NCBI GenBank assembly: GCA_024400995.1
Contig: JAKSLU010000011.1
Coordinates: forward strand, 1-39,599
Origin: Bacteroidaceae bacterium
GTDB taxonomy: Bacteria > Bacteroidota > Bacteroidia > Bacteroidales > Bacteroidaceae
Length of the DNA stretch: 39,599 bases
Direction: 5' to 3'
Shown here: piece by piece, positions 17,213 to 25,516 of the stretch
How the letters are laid out: each line of letters opens with the position of its first letter
Position numbering within the stretch: position 1 is the first letter of the stretch
Made by a program: the position numbers and the translations under genes
The notes under the pieces: generated by a model
Told to the model about the DNA's origin: nothing
The model's database searches: none
The model's input: only the letters and a program-made list of their open reading frames with translations

Positions 17213-17247
17213 ACCGCCGAGGGCAACAACTGGTTGCTCTCGGCGGT
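17213..17247. other. Strong hairpin of unknown role
   Basis: ACCGCCGAG pairs perfectly with CTCGGCGGT and the stem continues with GGCAA/TTGCT (one G-U) to about 14 bp around a 7-nt loop. No T-run follows on either strand, so it is not a standard intrinsic terminator; it could end or protect the pdxB transcript from the other side. Confidence 0.6.
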
Positions 17248-17374
17248 AAATGCGTAAAAAGGGGGGGCATCACCTACACCTACACTGGCGTGGTTTGACA
17301 TGGTTCAAAAGTAGTTCAAAGCCCTACGGGCGTTCAATGGCTTCGCCGTTCAAAATAGTTCAATGGCAGAGCCG

Positions 17375-17461
17375 ACTCATTAGTCTATAGACTACGACTC
17401 ACTACTCTATAGACTACGGAGCACTATCCTATAGACTACGAAACAGGGGTCTATAGAGTAG
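17375..17461 (-). repeat. 22-bp tandem repeat array next to pdxB
   Basis: Three full 22-bp units (17375-17396, 17397-17418, 17419-17440) and a diverged fourth (17441-17461). Each full unit begins on the minus strand with CGTAGTCTATAG, and the second continues AGTAGTGAGT. The array abuts the pdxB stop codon. The same repeat, 19 of 22 identical between the best units, recurs at 39356-39424. Confidence 0.85.
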
Positions 17462-18457
17462 TTATTCCAGGCGTAGGGGATAGTTGCCACGGAGCCACTC
17501 AAAGCGGGTGGGGTCGGCCTTGAGTGCCTGGCTATCGCGCTGGGGATCATAAGGTTCAGGGTGGAGAGGACCATAGTTGGCCTCAAGCAGGGCGGTGGGG
17601 GTGAGCTCTGTGCCGTCGGGTGCCAGGGGCAAGGGGAGCGAGAAGGCTCTGGCTACAGCGTGGAGCGACATGAGAGTGGCGTTGGCCTTGCCGTTGGCGG
17701 AATAGCCCGCAATATGGGGCGTAGCGATGTGTGCGCGCTGGAGCAGTGCGGGGTTGGGCTGTGGCTCGTGCTCCCAGGTGTCGATGACAACGGGACCCAC
17801 CATACCGGCATCCATGGCGTGCAGGAGGGCCTCCTCATCCACCACGCCGCCACGCGCCGCATTGATAATCATGGGACGATGGCGCAGGCTGGCAAAAAAG
17901 GCGTCAGAGGCCATGTGCCAGGTGGCGTGAGGGCCGGAGTGGGTGAGGGGAGTGTGGAAGGTGATGACATCCGCCTCCGATAGGTCGTCGTTCAGTCCCA
18001 GAGGCGGGTCGCTCGTGAGCACACGCCAGCCATGTCGCTCAGCCATAGCCCTGACAGCGCTACCTACGTGGCCACAACCTACGATGCCCATCACAATGTT
18101 TTCGTTTTCGTAGCGCAGCGTTTCGTTTTCGTAGCGTAGCGTTTCGTTCACCACCGCCTCCACGTACTGCGCCACGCTGGTGGCATTGCAGCCGGGGCAG
18201 TTGGTCCAGCGGATGTGGGCACATTGGAGATAGTCCGTGTCGATATGGTCGTAGCCGATGGTGGCCGTGACGACGAGGCGCACGCTGGAGCCCTGGAGCA
18301 GTTGCTCGTCCACGTGGGTGCGGGTGCGGACTACGAGGCAGTCGGCCTCACGGCAGTCCTGAGCCGAAATCTCCGCACCGGGCATAAAGCGGCATTCGCC
18401 CCAACTCTGGAGGTAGGGGCGAATGTAGGGTATCTTGTCGTCAACTATGAGGCGCAT
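17462..18457 (-). CDS. pdxB: Erythronate-4-phosphate dehydrogenase
   Basis: 331-residue D-isomer 2-hydroxyacid dehydrogenase of the PdxB group; oxidises 4-phosphoerythronate in DXP-dependent pyridoxal phosphate synthesis. Seen: VDDKIPYIRPYLQ at the N-terminus, CPGCNATSVAQYV (a PdxB hallmark), Rossmann motif GIVGCGHVGSAV, NAARGGVVDEEAL with catalytic Arg, and TPHIAGYSANGKANAT with the His. A repeated peptide (NETLRYE twice) lies just before the Rossmann domain and comes from an in-frame 21-bp duplication. I chose ATG 18455-18457 (MRLIVDD); the longer frame begins with TTG. The product feeds SerC, encoded at 38063-39181. Confidence 0.92.
   Translation of the reverse strand: MRLIVDDKIPYIRPYLQSWGECRFMPGAEISAQDCREADCLVVRTRTHVDEQLLQGSSVRLVVTATIGYDHIDTDYLQCAHIRWTNCPGCNATSVAQYVEAVVNETLRYENETLRYENENIVMGIVGCGHVGSAVRAMAERHGWRVLTSDPPLGLNDDLSEADVITFHTPLTHSGPHATWHMASDAFFASLRHRPMIINAARGGVVDEEALLHAMDAGMVGPVVIDTWEHEPQPNPALLQRAHIATPHIAGYSANGKANATLMSLHAVARAFSLPLPLAPDGTELTPTALLEANYGPLHPEPYDPQRDSQALKADPTRFEWLRGNYPLRLE
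18100..18152 (-). repeat. 21-bp tandem repeat inside pdxB
   Basis: Two copies of a 21-bp unit (18100-18120 and 18121-18141, one mismatch) plus a partial third. The unit can be read as three 7-mers (TTTCGTT, TTCGTAG, CGCAGCG). It adds NETLRYENETLRYEN in frame between VVNE and the NAD-binding domain. Confidence 0.85.
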
Positions 18458-18493
18458 AGTCAAGGTCAGCGTTATGGTTAAGGTTATCGTTAG
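18458..18493. repeat. Degenerate 6-bp repeat between metY and pdxB
   Basis: On the plus strand six hexamers AGTCAA, GGTCAG, CGTTAT, GGTTAA, GGTTAT, CGTTAG fill the whole gap between the metY stop and the pdxB start. On the minus strand they read as ATAACC/TTAACC words, like the GATAAC tracts at 32544 and 37706. Confidence 0.6.
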
Positions 18494-19761
18494 AACTCCA
18501 GGGCCTGCTGGAGGTCGGCGATGAGGTCGCCCTTGTCCTCCAGACCGCAGGAGAGGCGCACCAGTCCGGCAGGGATGCCTGCAGCCTGGAGCTGCTCGTC
18601 GGTCATCTGACGATGGGTGGAGGTGGCAGGATTGAGGCAGCAGGTGCGGGCATCGGCCACATGGGTCTCGATGGCGGCGAGCAGGAGTCGCTTCATGAAC
18701 GTCTCGGCAGCCTGACGACCGCCCTTGAGGACAAAGCTCACTACGCCGCAGCCACCGTGGCCAAAGTACTTCTGGGCCAGGGCATAGTACTTGTTGCTGG
18801 GCAGGCCAGGATAGCTGACGCTTTCCACCAGGGGGTGCTGCTCCAGGAATTCTGCCACGGCCTGACCGTTCTCCACGTGGCGGGGCATGCGGACATGGAG
18901 GCTCTCCAGACCCAGGTTGAGATAGAAGGCGTTCTGGGGGGCCTGTATGCTGCCCAGGTCACGCATGAGCTGTGCTGTGGCCTTGGTGATGTAGGCTCCC
19001 TCCTTGCCAAAGCGCTCGGCATAGGTAATGCCATGATAGGACTCATCGGGAGTGCAGAGGCCGGGGTACTTGTCGGCATGGGCCATCCAGTCAAAGCGGC
19101 CACTATCTACGATGGCACCACCTACGGCAGCGCCATGGCCGTCCATGTACTTGGTGGTGGAGTGGGTCACGATGTCGGCACCCCACTCGATGGGACGGCA
19201 GCCCACGGGGGTGGGGAAGGTGTTATCGACGATGAGGGGTACGCCGTGCTTGTGGGCCACACGGGCGAACTTCTCTATATCGAGCACGGTGAGGGCGGGA
19301 TTGGCCAAGGTCTCACCGAACATGGCGCGGGTGTTGGGCTGGAAGGCTGCGGAGAGCTCCTCCTCTGTGGCGTCGGGGCTGACAAAGGTGGCCGAGATGC
19401 CCATCTTGCGCATGGTGACGTCGATGAGGTTGAAGGTGCCACCATAGATGCTGCTGGAGGCTACGATGTGGGAGCCTGCCTCGCAGATGTTGAAGAGGGC
19501 GTAGAACGATGCCGCCTGGCCACTGGAGGTGAGCATGGCAGCGGTGCCACCCTCGAGGGCTGCTATCTTGGCAGCGACATGGTCGTTGGTGGGGTTCTGC
19601 AGACGGGTATAGAAATAGCCAGAGGCCTCGAGGTCGAAGAGCTGACCCATGGCCTCGGAGGTGGCGTACTTGAAGGTGGTGGACTGGATGATGGGCACCT
19701 GTCGGGGCTCGCCATTGCCGGGCGTATAGCCGCCCTGGACGCAAGTAGTGTTAATGTTCAT
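18490..19761 (-). CDS. metY: O-acetylhomoserine sulfhydrylase (aminocarboxypropyltransferase)
   Basis: 423-residue PLP enzyme of the Cys/Met metabolism family, making homocysteine from O-acetylhomoserine and sulfide. The N-terminus MNINTTCVQGGYTPGNGEPRQ, TRLQNPTND, SSGQAASFYALF (PLP phosphate site), VDNTFPTP and the Schiff-base lysine Lys204 in HSTTKYMDGHG are seen, and FGxxGGCGVVSF and LRLSCGLED-like ends are present. It lies 32 bp upstream of pdxB, so a PLP-dependent enzyme is co-transcribed with a PLP-synthesis enzyme, and it shares the sulfur theme with cysN/C-cysD. Confidence 0.93.
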   Translation of the reverse strand: MNINTTCVQGGYTPGNGEPRQVPIIQSTTFKYATSEAMGQLFDLEASGYFYTRLQNPTNDHVAAKIAALEGGTAAMLTSSGQAASFYALFNICEAGSHIVASSSIYGGTFNLIDVTMRKMGISATFVSPDATEEELSAAFQPNTRAMFGETLANPALTVLDIEKFARVAHKHGVPLIVDNTFPTPVGCRPIEWGADIVTHSTTKYMDGHGAAVGGAIVDSGRFDWMAHADKYPGLCTPDESYHGITYAERFGKEGAYITKATAQLMRDLGSIQAPQNAFYLNLGLESLHVRMPRHVENGQAVAEFLEQHPLVESVSYPGLPSNKYYALAQKYFGHGGCGVVSFVLKGGRQAAETFMKRLLLAAIETHVADARTCCLNPATSTHRQMTDEQLQAAGIPAGLVRLSCGLEDKGDLIADLQQALEF

Positions 19762-19791
19762 ATAGAGTAGTTCTTGAGTTTTTGAGATCTT

Positions 19792-21918
19792 TTACTTGCC
19801 CTTGTGGAGGCCAAAGGTGGTGGTGCGGAAAGAGGGATGGTGCAGTGCGGGTGAGGGGGTGGGGCGATCTGGTAGTGCGCTGTCGCTGGTGTCGTCGTTG
19901 CCTGTGGAGGGATAGGCAATGCGGGTGTGGTAGATGGTCTTGAGCGACTCGCAGAGTACCTTTTTGGCCTGATCGATATCGCGGAAGGAAATGGGGCACT
20001 CGCGGAAGTTGCCCGCCTTCAGCTGACCATCGATAATGCGGTCAACGAGCTGCTGGATGCTCTCCTCGGTATATTCCTTGAGGGAACGGCTGGCGGCCTC
20101 CACGGCATCGGTCATCATGAGGATGGCTTGCTCGCGGGTGTAGGGACTGCGGCCTGGGTAGGTAAAGTCGGCCGGGTTGACACGCTCCTCGCCACGGCGG
20201 TTGACGGCCTGCATGTAGAAGTAGCCCACACGGCCCACACCATGGTGCGTCAGAATGAACTCACGTACCTCGGCAGGGAGATTGTACTTGTCGGCGAGCT
20301 TGAGACCCTCCGTCACATGGCTGATGATAATGCCTGCGGACTGCTCCTCAGGGAGCTGGTCGTGGGGGTTGTGGCCAGCCTGGTTCTCGGTGAAGAAGGC
20401 TGGTGCCTGTATCTTGCCGATGTCGTGATAGAGTGCGGCGGTACGCACAAGCTGGCTGCTGGCACCAATCTTGTTGGCTACCTCGGCGGCGAGATTGGCC
20501 ACCTGCATGGAGTGGACAAAGGTGCCTTGGGCTACCTTGGACATCTTGCGCAGCAGAGGATGGTTGATGTTGGTGAGCTCCACCAACGTCACATCACTGG
20601 TGAAGGCAAAGAGGCGCTCCACCAGATACATGAGCGGATAGGCAAAGAGCAGGAGTACACCGCCTACTATCATATAATAATATACGGAAGGGTCGAGCGT
20701 GGCGAAGGTGGCCCCCTGCATAAAGTCGAGGAACAGACGGAAGACTGCCGTGCTCAGCGTAATGGTGATGGCGGACTTGAAGATCTGTGATCGGGCCGTG
20801 AGCTCACGCAGGGAGTAGATAGCGACGAGGCCTGCCACCAACTCCGTCAGGACGAAACTATAGGGCTGGTGTAGGGCGAGGGAGGAAAGGAGCACCATGG
20901 CGGTGAGTTCCATGACGGCTGTGCGGCTGTCGATGAACACACGGATAAAGATGGGTGCCATGGCGTAGGGCAGAAGATAGACGTGGGGCAGGTGGTTGTG
21001 TATCATGAGGCTGGTGAGCAATGGGAACACCGTCAGCAGCGTAAAAATCATGGATACGTGATGGGGCGACTGTATGACGTCCTTGCGGAAGAGTGACAGA
21101 TAGATGACTATGAGTAACACCACAGCAATGACCACGCCTATCTGGCCAGCCAGGAGATAGCGGAAGTTGGAGGAGGAGTCCTTGCGTAGTTCGCTCTCCC
21201 GCTTGAAGGAATCGAGAATCAGGCGTGTCTCCTCCGTAACGATCTCACCACGATCGATGATTTTCTGACCGCTCTGCACCATGCCCAGCGTGCCGCTGAC
21301 GGAGGCTAGGAGGTCCTGTACGGCGCGGCGTGTACGGATGGAGTCAAAGTGCAGATTGGGCTGCAGATACTCGTTGAGCTGGAGGCGTGCCAGGTCCTGA
21401 CGCTGATAGTGGAGCGTATCGGCGTGCATGATGTACTCATAGGCCGCGAGGGGCGTGAGCACATCGGTCATGGGGCGGCTCTGCGACTTGGTACCAGTGA
21501 GCACGCGGATGCCACGAGGTTTGCGGTTGAGGCAACTGGCCATGTCGTGATTGGCTATGATGCCGCGGGCATAGACCTCCTCCAGAAGCTTGCCAACATG
21601 GGCCACCTGATTGTAGGTTGTACCCTTGAAGCGGCCAGCCTGCCAGTCAGACAGTAGATGACGGCCCTGACGGAAGGCCATGGAGTCCGTCTGGAGAAAG
21701 AAGGGCTGGAAGCCCGCCATGGCTGAGTCGCGGTCAGCCTTGAGCTGCTCCTCGCTCTTGTAGATCGGAAAGTCGTACTGGGCGATGAGCGGGGCGTAGT
21801 GCCAAGGGCGACCTGTCTCGTAGCTATAGCCAAACTTGGTCTCGCGGGGCAGCATGGTCACCACGAGAACTATGCAACCGATGACGGAGATGCAGAGGGA
21901 AATGAGGGGACGACGCAA
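19792..21918 (-). CDS. 7TM-HD membrane phosphohydrolase, PgpH/YqfF-like
   Basis: 708 residues. One N-terminal membrane helix (residues 4-22), an extracytoplasmic 7TMR-HDED domain to about residue 250, a cluster of about seven membrane helices (252-435), then a cytoplasmic HD domain. HD metal ligands: His469 (GTFVHSMQVANLA), His498-Asp499 (YHDIGK) and a downstream SHVTEG/THHGVG pair. Family members such as Listeria PgpH degrade cyclic di-AMP, so that is the likely reaction here. The C-terminal tail is low complexity. Its start is 41 bp after the nadA stop, across a 7-bp repeat. Confidence 0.9.
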   Translation of the reverse strand: MRRPLISLCISVIGCIVLVVTMLPRETKFGYSYETGRPWHYAPLIAQYDFPIYKSEEQLKADRDSAMAGFQPFFLQTDSMAFRQGRHLLSDWQAGRFKGTTYNQVAHVGKLLEEVYARGIIANHDMASCLNRKPRGIRVLTGTKSQSRPMTDVLTPLAAYEYIMHADTLHYQRQDLARLQLNEYLQPNLHFDSIRTRRAVQDLLASVSGTLGMVQSGQKIIDRGEIVTEETRLILDSFKRESELRKDSSSNFRYLLAGQIGVVIAVVLLIVIYLSLFRKDVIQSPHHVSMIFTLLTVFPLLTSLMIHNHLPHVYLLPYAMAPIFIRVFIDSRTAVMELTAMVLLSSLALHQPYSFVLTELVAGLVAIYSLRELTARSQIFKSAITITLSTAVFRLFLDFMQGATFATLDPSVYYYMIVGGVLLLFAYPLMYLVERLFAFTSDVTLVELTNINHPLLRKMSKVAQGTFVHSMQVANLAAEVANKIGASSQLVRTAALYHDIGKIQAPAFFTENQAGHNPHDQLPEEQSAGIIISHVTEGLKLADKYNLPAEVREFILTHHGVGRVGYFYMQAVNRRGEERVNPADFTYPGRSPYTREQAILMMTDAVEAASRSLKEYTEESIQQLVDRIIDGQLKAGNFRECPISFRDIDQAKKVLCESLKTIYHTRIAYPSTGNDDTSDSALPDRPTPSPALHHPSFRTTTFGLHKGK

Positions 21919-21930
21919 GGGGGAGGGGAA

Positions 21931-21958
21931 ATTAAGAATGTAAAATGTACAATGTAGA
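21931..21958. repeat. 7-bp tandem repeat between nadA and the HD gene
   Basis: Four 7-mers ATTAAGA, ATGTAAA, ATGTACA, ATGTAGA fill the gap between the nadA stop and the HD-protein start. On the minus strand they read as TACATT words, like the ATACATTATA leaders before purL and the gene at 36968. Confidence 0.8.
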
Positions 21959-21959
21959 A

Positions 21960-22922
21960 TTAGAGGTGCAACGCGGCGCTGATATCGAGCATGCGCTGGA
22001 TGGGGAGTACGGCGCGCTCCGCAATGGTGGGATCGACTTCCACGATGGGGGTCATGTGGAGGAGGCAGTCATAGACCTTCTGCAAGGTGATGAGGCGCAT
22101 GTAGTTGCACTCGTTGCAATGGCAGGTCACACCAGCGATGCGTTCACCCTCGCTCACCTCGGGAGGCACGGGGATGAAGGTCTTGTGGGGAGCCTGGCGC
22201 TGCATCTCGTGCAGGATGCCGCTCTCCGTGACAACGAGGAACTCTGTACTTTCGCAACTGACGGCGTACTTGAGCAGAGCTGCGGTACTACCCACTTTGT
22301 CGGCCAAATGGACGATGGGCGCGGGGCACTCAGGATGCACCAGTACCTTGGCATCGGGGTGCTCCTGCTTGAGTGCCACAAGGCTGGGGAGTGAGAAGCG
22401 GGAGTGCACGTGGCAGGCACCATCCCAGAGGAGCATGTCGCGGCCCGTCACGCTATTGATGTAGTTGCCCAGGTTGCGGTCGGGACCAAAGATGAGGGGC
22501 TGGTCAGCAGGGAAGGACTCTACGATCTGGCGGGCATTGCTGCTCGTGACGACGACGTCGGTCACGGCCTTGGTGGCAGCGGAAGTGTTGACGTAGGATA
22601 TGACCTTGTGGTCGGGATGCTGCTGGACGAAGGCGGCGAACTCATCGGCGGGGCAACTCTCGGCCAATGAACAGGTAGCGGCAAGGTCGGGGATAAGGAC
22701 GGTCTTGCTGGGACACAGTATCTTGCAGGTCTCGCCCATAAAGTGGACACCGCACATCACAATGATGTCGGCATCCGTAGCAGCGGCCTTCTGTGCCAGT
22801 GCGAGGGAGTCGCCCACAAAGTCGGCCACATCCTGCACCTCGCCCTCGGTGTAGTAGTGGGCGAGGATGACGGCGTTCTTGGCCTGGGCGAGCTCCCGTA
22901 TCTTGTCTGTCAGGTTGTCCAT
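21960..22922 (-). CDS. nadA: Quinolinate synthase A
   Basis: 320 residues. Condenses iminoaspartate with dihydroxyacetone phosphate to quinolinate in NAD synthesis; a 4Fe-4S enzyme. Probable cluster ligands are Cys57 (VMCGVHFMGETCK), Cys170 (WDGACHVHSRF) and Cys272 in the CxCxxC stretch near the end. Substrate motifs LAHYYTEGEVQD, YVNTSAATKA, TSSNA and HPECP are intact. The usual CNECPYM reads CNECNYM here, a small departure. No nadB or nadC is in the window. It lies 6 bp downstream of the lipoprotein gene and may share its transcript. Confidence 0.95.
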   Translation of the reverse strand: MDNLTDKIRELAQAKNAVILAHYYTEGEVQDVADFVGDSLALAQKAAATDADIIVMCGVHFMGETCKILCPSKTVLIPDLAATCSLAESCPADEFAAFVQQHPDHKVISYVNTSAATKAVTDVVVTSSNARQIVESFPADQPLIFGPDRNLGNYINSVTGRDMLLWDGACHVHSRFSLPSLVALKQEHPDAKVLVHPECPAPIVHLADKVGSTAALLKYAVSCESTEFLVVTESGILHEMQRQAPHKTFIPVPPEVSEGERIAGVTCHCNECNYMRLITLQKVYDCLLHMTPIVEVDPTIAERAVLPIQRMLDISAALHL

Positions 22923-22928
22923 GGGTGC

Positions 22929-23636
22929 TTACTTTGTCATCTGCAGACCAACGTACATGCCGTTGTAATTCTTGATAAGGCCGGAGAGGGCGGTGGCGGT
23001 GCTGTTGTTGGTCAGAGCGCCGATGCCCTGAGCAAGGGTGAGGAGCTTGCTACTCTCAAAGAGGAGAGAGAGTGTACCGTTGTTCAGAGCTACCTTGGGG
23101 GTGAGGGTGCCCATGCCCATGAGGTAGGTCATACGCATCTGCTTGTTGGCAGCATCGAGGGTCCACTGTCCGCTGATGCTCTTTCCTGAGAGAGTGGCGG
23201 TGTAGGTGTGGTCGGTCTTGAAGTTGAACTGGCAGGCACCCTTCTTGATGCCGAGCTTCTGGAGCTGGGTGTCGATCTTGCCCTCGAGGGTAGCCGCGGC
23301 TACCTCGCCGCCTACTTGGCTGAGGATGTTCTCGCTCTCAAAGACGCAGTCCACGCCGGAGTAGTTCCAGTTGCCAATGATGTGCTGATCGGTAAGTGTG
23401 TTGGTACCGAGGAGATTGCCCAGCAGGCTACCGAGGAGGTTGGAGCCCGTCTTGGCCAAAGCGCCGGCGGTCTTGCCGCTGGTCAGTCCAGTACCGCTAT
23501 AGTTGGAGTTGGCGTTGTTACCAACCAGACCGCTAGCTAGGTTACCTAGGAGGCTGCCGCTGGTGGTGTTCTGGGTGGAGGTGCAGGAGGTGAGGGTGAG
23601 GGCAGCGATGGCTGCCAGGATGAGAGACTTTTTCAT
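22929..23636 (-). CDS. DUF4923-like lipoprotein
   Basis: 235 residues. Lipoprotein signal MKKSLILAAIAALTLTSC with the lipobox cysteine at residue 18, then a Ser/Gly/Asn-rich linker (to about 85) and a compact domain starting GNWNYSGVDCVFESEN. The domain has a KIDTQLQKLGIKKGACQFNF helix and FKTDHTYTATLSGKSISGQWTLD beta segments, as in the DUF4923 family of Bacteroidetes lipoproteins. Function is unknown; the beta pattern suggests a lipocalin-like fold, which is inference only. Confidence 0.8.
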   Translation of the reverse strand: MKKSLILAAIAALTLTSCTSTQNTTSGSLLGNLASGLVGNNANSNYSGTGLTSGKTAGALAKTGSNLLGSLLGNLLGTNTLTDQHIIGNWNYSGVDCVFESENILSQVGGEVAAATLEGKIDTQLQKLGIKKGACQFNFKTDHTYTATLSGKSISGQWTLDAANKQMRMTYLMGMGTLTPKVALNNGTLSLLFESSKLLTLAQGIGALTNNSTATALSGLIKNYNGMYVGLQMTK

Positions 23637-23655
23637 TGTTGTTAGGGGTTGGGGG

Positions 23656-23671
23656 CCGCCGCCAACGGCGG
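23656..23671. repeat. Short palindrome, family B copy 2
   Basis: CCGCCG, CCAA loop, CGGCGG in the 75-bp gap upstream of the lipoprotein gene. The inverted reading centres on CCGTTGG, similar to CCGTTGAC at 12862-12879. It sits in the leader of the lipoprotein gene. Confidence 0.5.
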
Positions 23672-23711
23672 GAAGGGTTGTGTTCTGTGGAGAAAATGAG
23701 AGGGCTGAGCA

Positions 23712-25511
23712 TTACTCGCGGCTGGCGCGCTTACGCTGCAGATGGTCGAGAATAACCTTGCGCATACGCGTCGACTTGGGTGTTACCTCCACGTACTCGT
23801 CCTCCTTGATGTACTCCAGTGCTTCCTCGAGGGAGAAGATGGTGGGAGGAATGATACGTGCCTTGTCGTCGGCACCCGAGGCGCGCATATTGGTGAGCTG
23901 CTTGGCCTTGGTCACATTGATGACGAGGTCGATGTCGTGGACGTGCTCGCCCACCACCTGACCGGCATACACCTCGTCCTGCGGACTGATGAAGAAGCGT
24001 CCGCGGTCCTGCAGATGGTCGATGCTATAGGCAAAGGCCGTACCGCTCTCCAGGGAAATCATTGAGCCGTTCTGGCGGCGCTGGATATCGCCCTTGTAGG
24101 GCTGGTATTCCTTGAAGCGGTGTGCCATGATGGCCTCACCCTGCGAGGCAGTGAGCACGTTAGTGCGCAGACCGATGATGCCACGGGAGGGGATGACGAA
24201 CTCTATGTCAGTACGGGAGCCGATGGTCTGCATGTTGAGCAGTTCGCCCTTGCGTCGTGTCACCATATCGACCATCTTGGAGGCGAACTCCTCGGGCACG
24301 TTGATGGTGAGTTCCTCTATGGGCTCGCACTTCACACCATCGATTTCCTTGTAGATAACCTGGGGCTGACCCACCTGGAGCTCATAGCCCTCGCGGCGCA
24401 TAGTCTCGATGAGGATGCTGAGGTGTAGCACACCGCGACCAGAGACAATCCAACGGTCGGTGTCCAGCCCCTGCTCCACGCGGAGGGCGAGGTCCTTCTC
24501 GAGTTCCTTTTGTAGGCGTTCGTTGATGTGGCGTGAGGTGCAGAATTTGCCCTCCTTGCCAAAGAAGGGACTATCGTTGATGCAGAAGAGCATGGACATC
24601 GTAGGCTCGTCGATGGCGATGGTGGGCAGGGGTTCGGGTTCGAGGGCGTCGCAGATGGTGTCGCCTATCTCAAATTTTTCCAGACCTACCACGGCGCAGA
24701 TGTCGCCGCTGCTGACGCTCTCCGTCTCCTGACGACCCAGACCGGTGAAGGTGTGTACCTCCTTGATCTTGACCTTCTCCTGCGAGCCATCGCGGTGGGC
24801 GATAGTGACCTGCTGACCCTTGGAGAGGGTGCCACGGTGTACGCGACCCACGGCAATGCGTCCCGTGTAGTTGCTGTAGTCCAGAGAGGTGATGAGCATC
24901 TGGGGTGTACCCTCCAGACGCTCGGGAGCGGGGATGACCTCCACGATGCGGTCGAGCAGGTAGTCAATGTTGTCGGTGGGAGTCTGCCAGTCCTCGCCCA
25001 TCCAGCCGTTCTTGGCGGAGCCATAGATAACGGGGAAGTCTAGTTGCTCCTCCGTGGCACCGAGGTCGAACATGAGGTCGAATACCATCTCATAGACCTC
25101 CTCAGGGCGGCAGTTGGGCTTGTCAACCTTGTTGACGACTACGATAGGCTTGAGCCCGATTTCCAGGGCTTTCTGCAGAACGAAGCGGGTCTGGGGCATG
25201 GGGCCCTCAAAGGCATCGACCAGCAGAATGCAGCCATCGGCCATGTTGAGCACGCGCTCCACCTCACCGCCAAAGTCGGCGTGGCCCGGAGTGTCGATGA
25301 TGTTGATCTTGGTGCCCTTGTAGTCGATGGACACGTTCTTGGAGAGGATGGTTATGCCACGCTCACGTTCCAGGTCGTTGTTGTCGAGGATGAGCTCCCC
25401 GGCATTCTGGTTCTGGCGAAAGAGGTTGCCGGCCAGCAGCATCTTGTCCACGAGCGTCGTCTTGCCGTGGTCAACGTGTGCGATAATGGCAATGTTGCGA
25501 ATGTCTTGCAT
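23712..25511 (-). CDS. typA: Ribosome-binding GTPase TypA/BipA
   Basis: 599 residues, the usual family length. Translational GTPase that acts in ribosome assembly and stress or cold growth. G1 AHVDHGKT (11-18), switch region [10 protein letters not shown]3 [17 protein letters not shown]4 NKVDKP, then the EF-G-like domains and the BipA-specific C-terminal region ([20 protein letters not shown] and [10 protein letters not shown]). It begins 5 bp after the stop of the FISUMP-thioredoxin gene, so the two are probably co-transcribed from the promoter at 27335. Confidence 0.97.
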   Translation of the reverse strand: MQDIRNIAIIAHVDHGKTTLVDKMLLAGNLFRQNQNAGELILDNNDLERERGITILSKNVSIDYKGTKINIIDTPGHADFGGEVERVLNMADGCILLVDAFEGPMPQTRFVLQKALEIGLKPIVVVNKVDKPNCRPEEVYEMVFDLMFDLGATEEQLDFPVIYGSAKNGWMGEDWQTPTDNIDYLLDRIVEVIPAPERLEGTPQMLITSLDYSNYTGRIAVGRVHRGTLSKGQQVTIAHRDGSQEKVKIKEVHTFTGLGRQETESVSSGDICAVVGLEKFEIGDTICDALEPEPLPTIAIDEPTMSMLFCINDSPFFGKEGKFCTSRHINERLQKELEKDLALRVEQGLDTDRWIVSGRGVLHLSILIETMRREGYELQVGQPQVIYKEIDGVKCEPIEELTINVPEEFASKMVDMVTRRKGELLNMQTIGSRTDIEFVIPSRGIIGLRTNVLTASQGEAIMAHRFKEYQPYKGDIQRRQNGSMISLESGTAFAYSIDHLQDRGRFFISPQDEVYAGQVVGEHVHDIDLVINVTKAKQLTNMRASGADDKARIIPPTIFSLEEALEYIKEDEYVEVTPKSTRMRKVILDHLQRKRASRE

Positions 25512-25516
25512 ATTTG

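Larger units (their letters stand above)
17107..17461. other. 355-bp convergent gap between purL and pdxB
   Basis: No convincing gene. It holds, in order: the purL terminator; a strong hairpin (17213-17247); an ACCTAC/ACCTACAC duplication; five GTTCAA words at 17303, 17314, 17332, 17348 and 17358, with small hairpins GCCCTACGGGC and GGCTTCGCC between them; and the 22-bp repeat array that reaches the pdxB stop codon. Confidence 0.7.

Noticed and set aside
17375..17461. CRISPR array
   Set aside because: The 22-bp units are directly adjacent with no spacers, and no cas genes are present.
19762..19791. SAM-type riboswitch for metY
   Set aside because: Only 30 bp separate metY from the upstream gene, too short for any SAM riboswitch.
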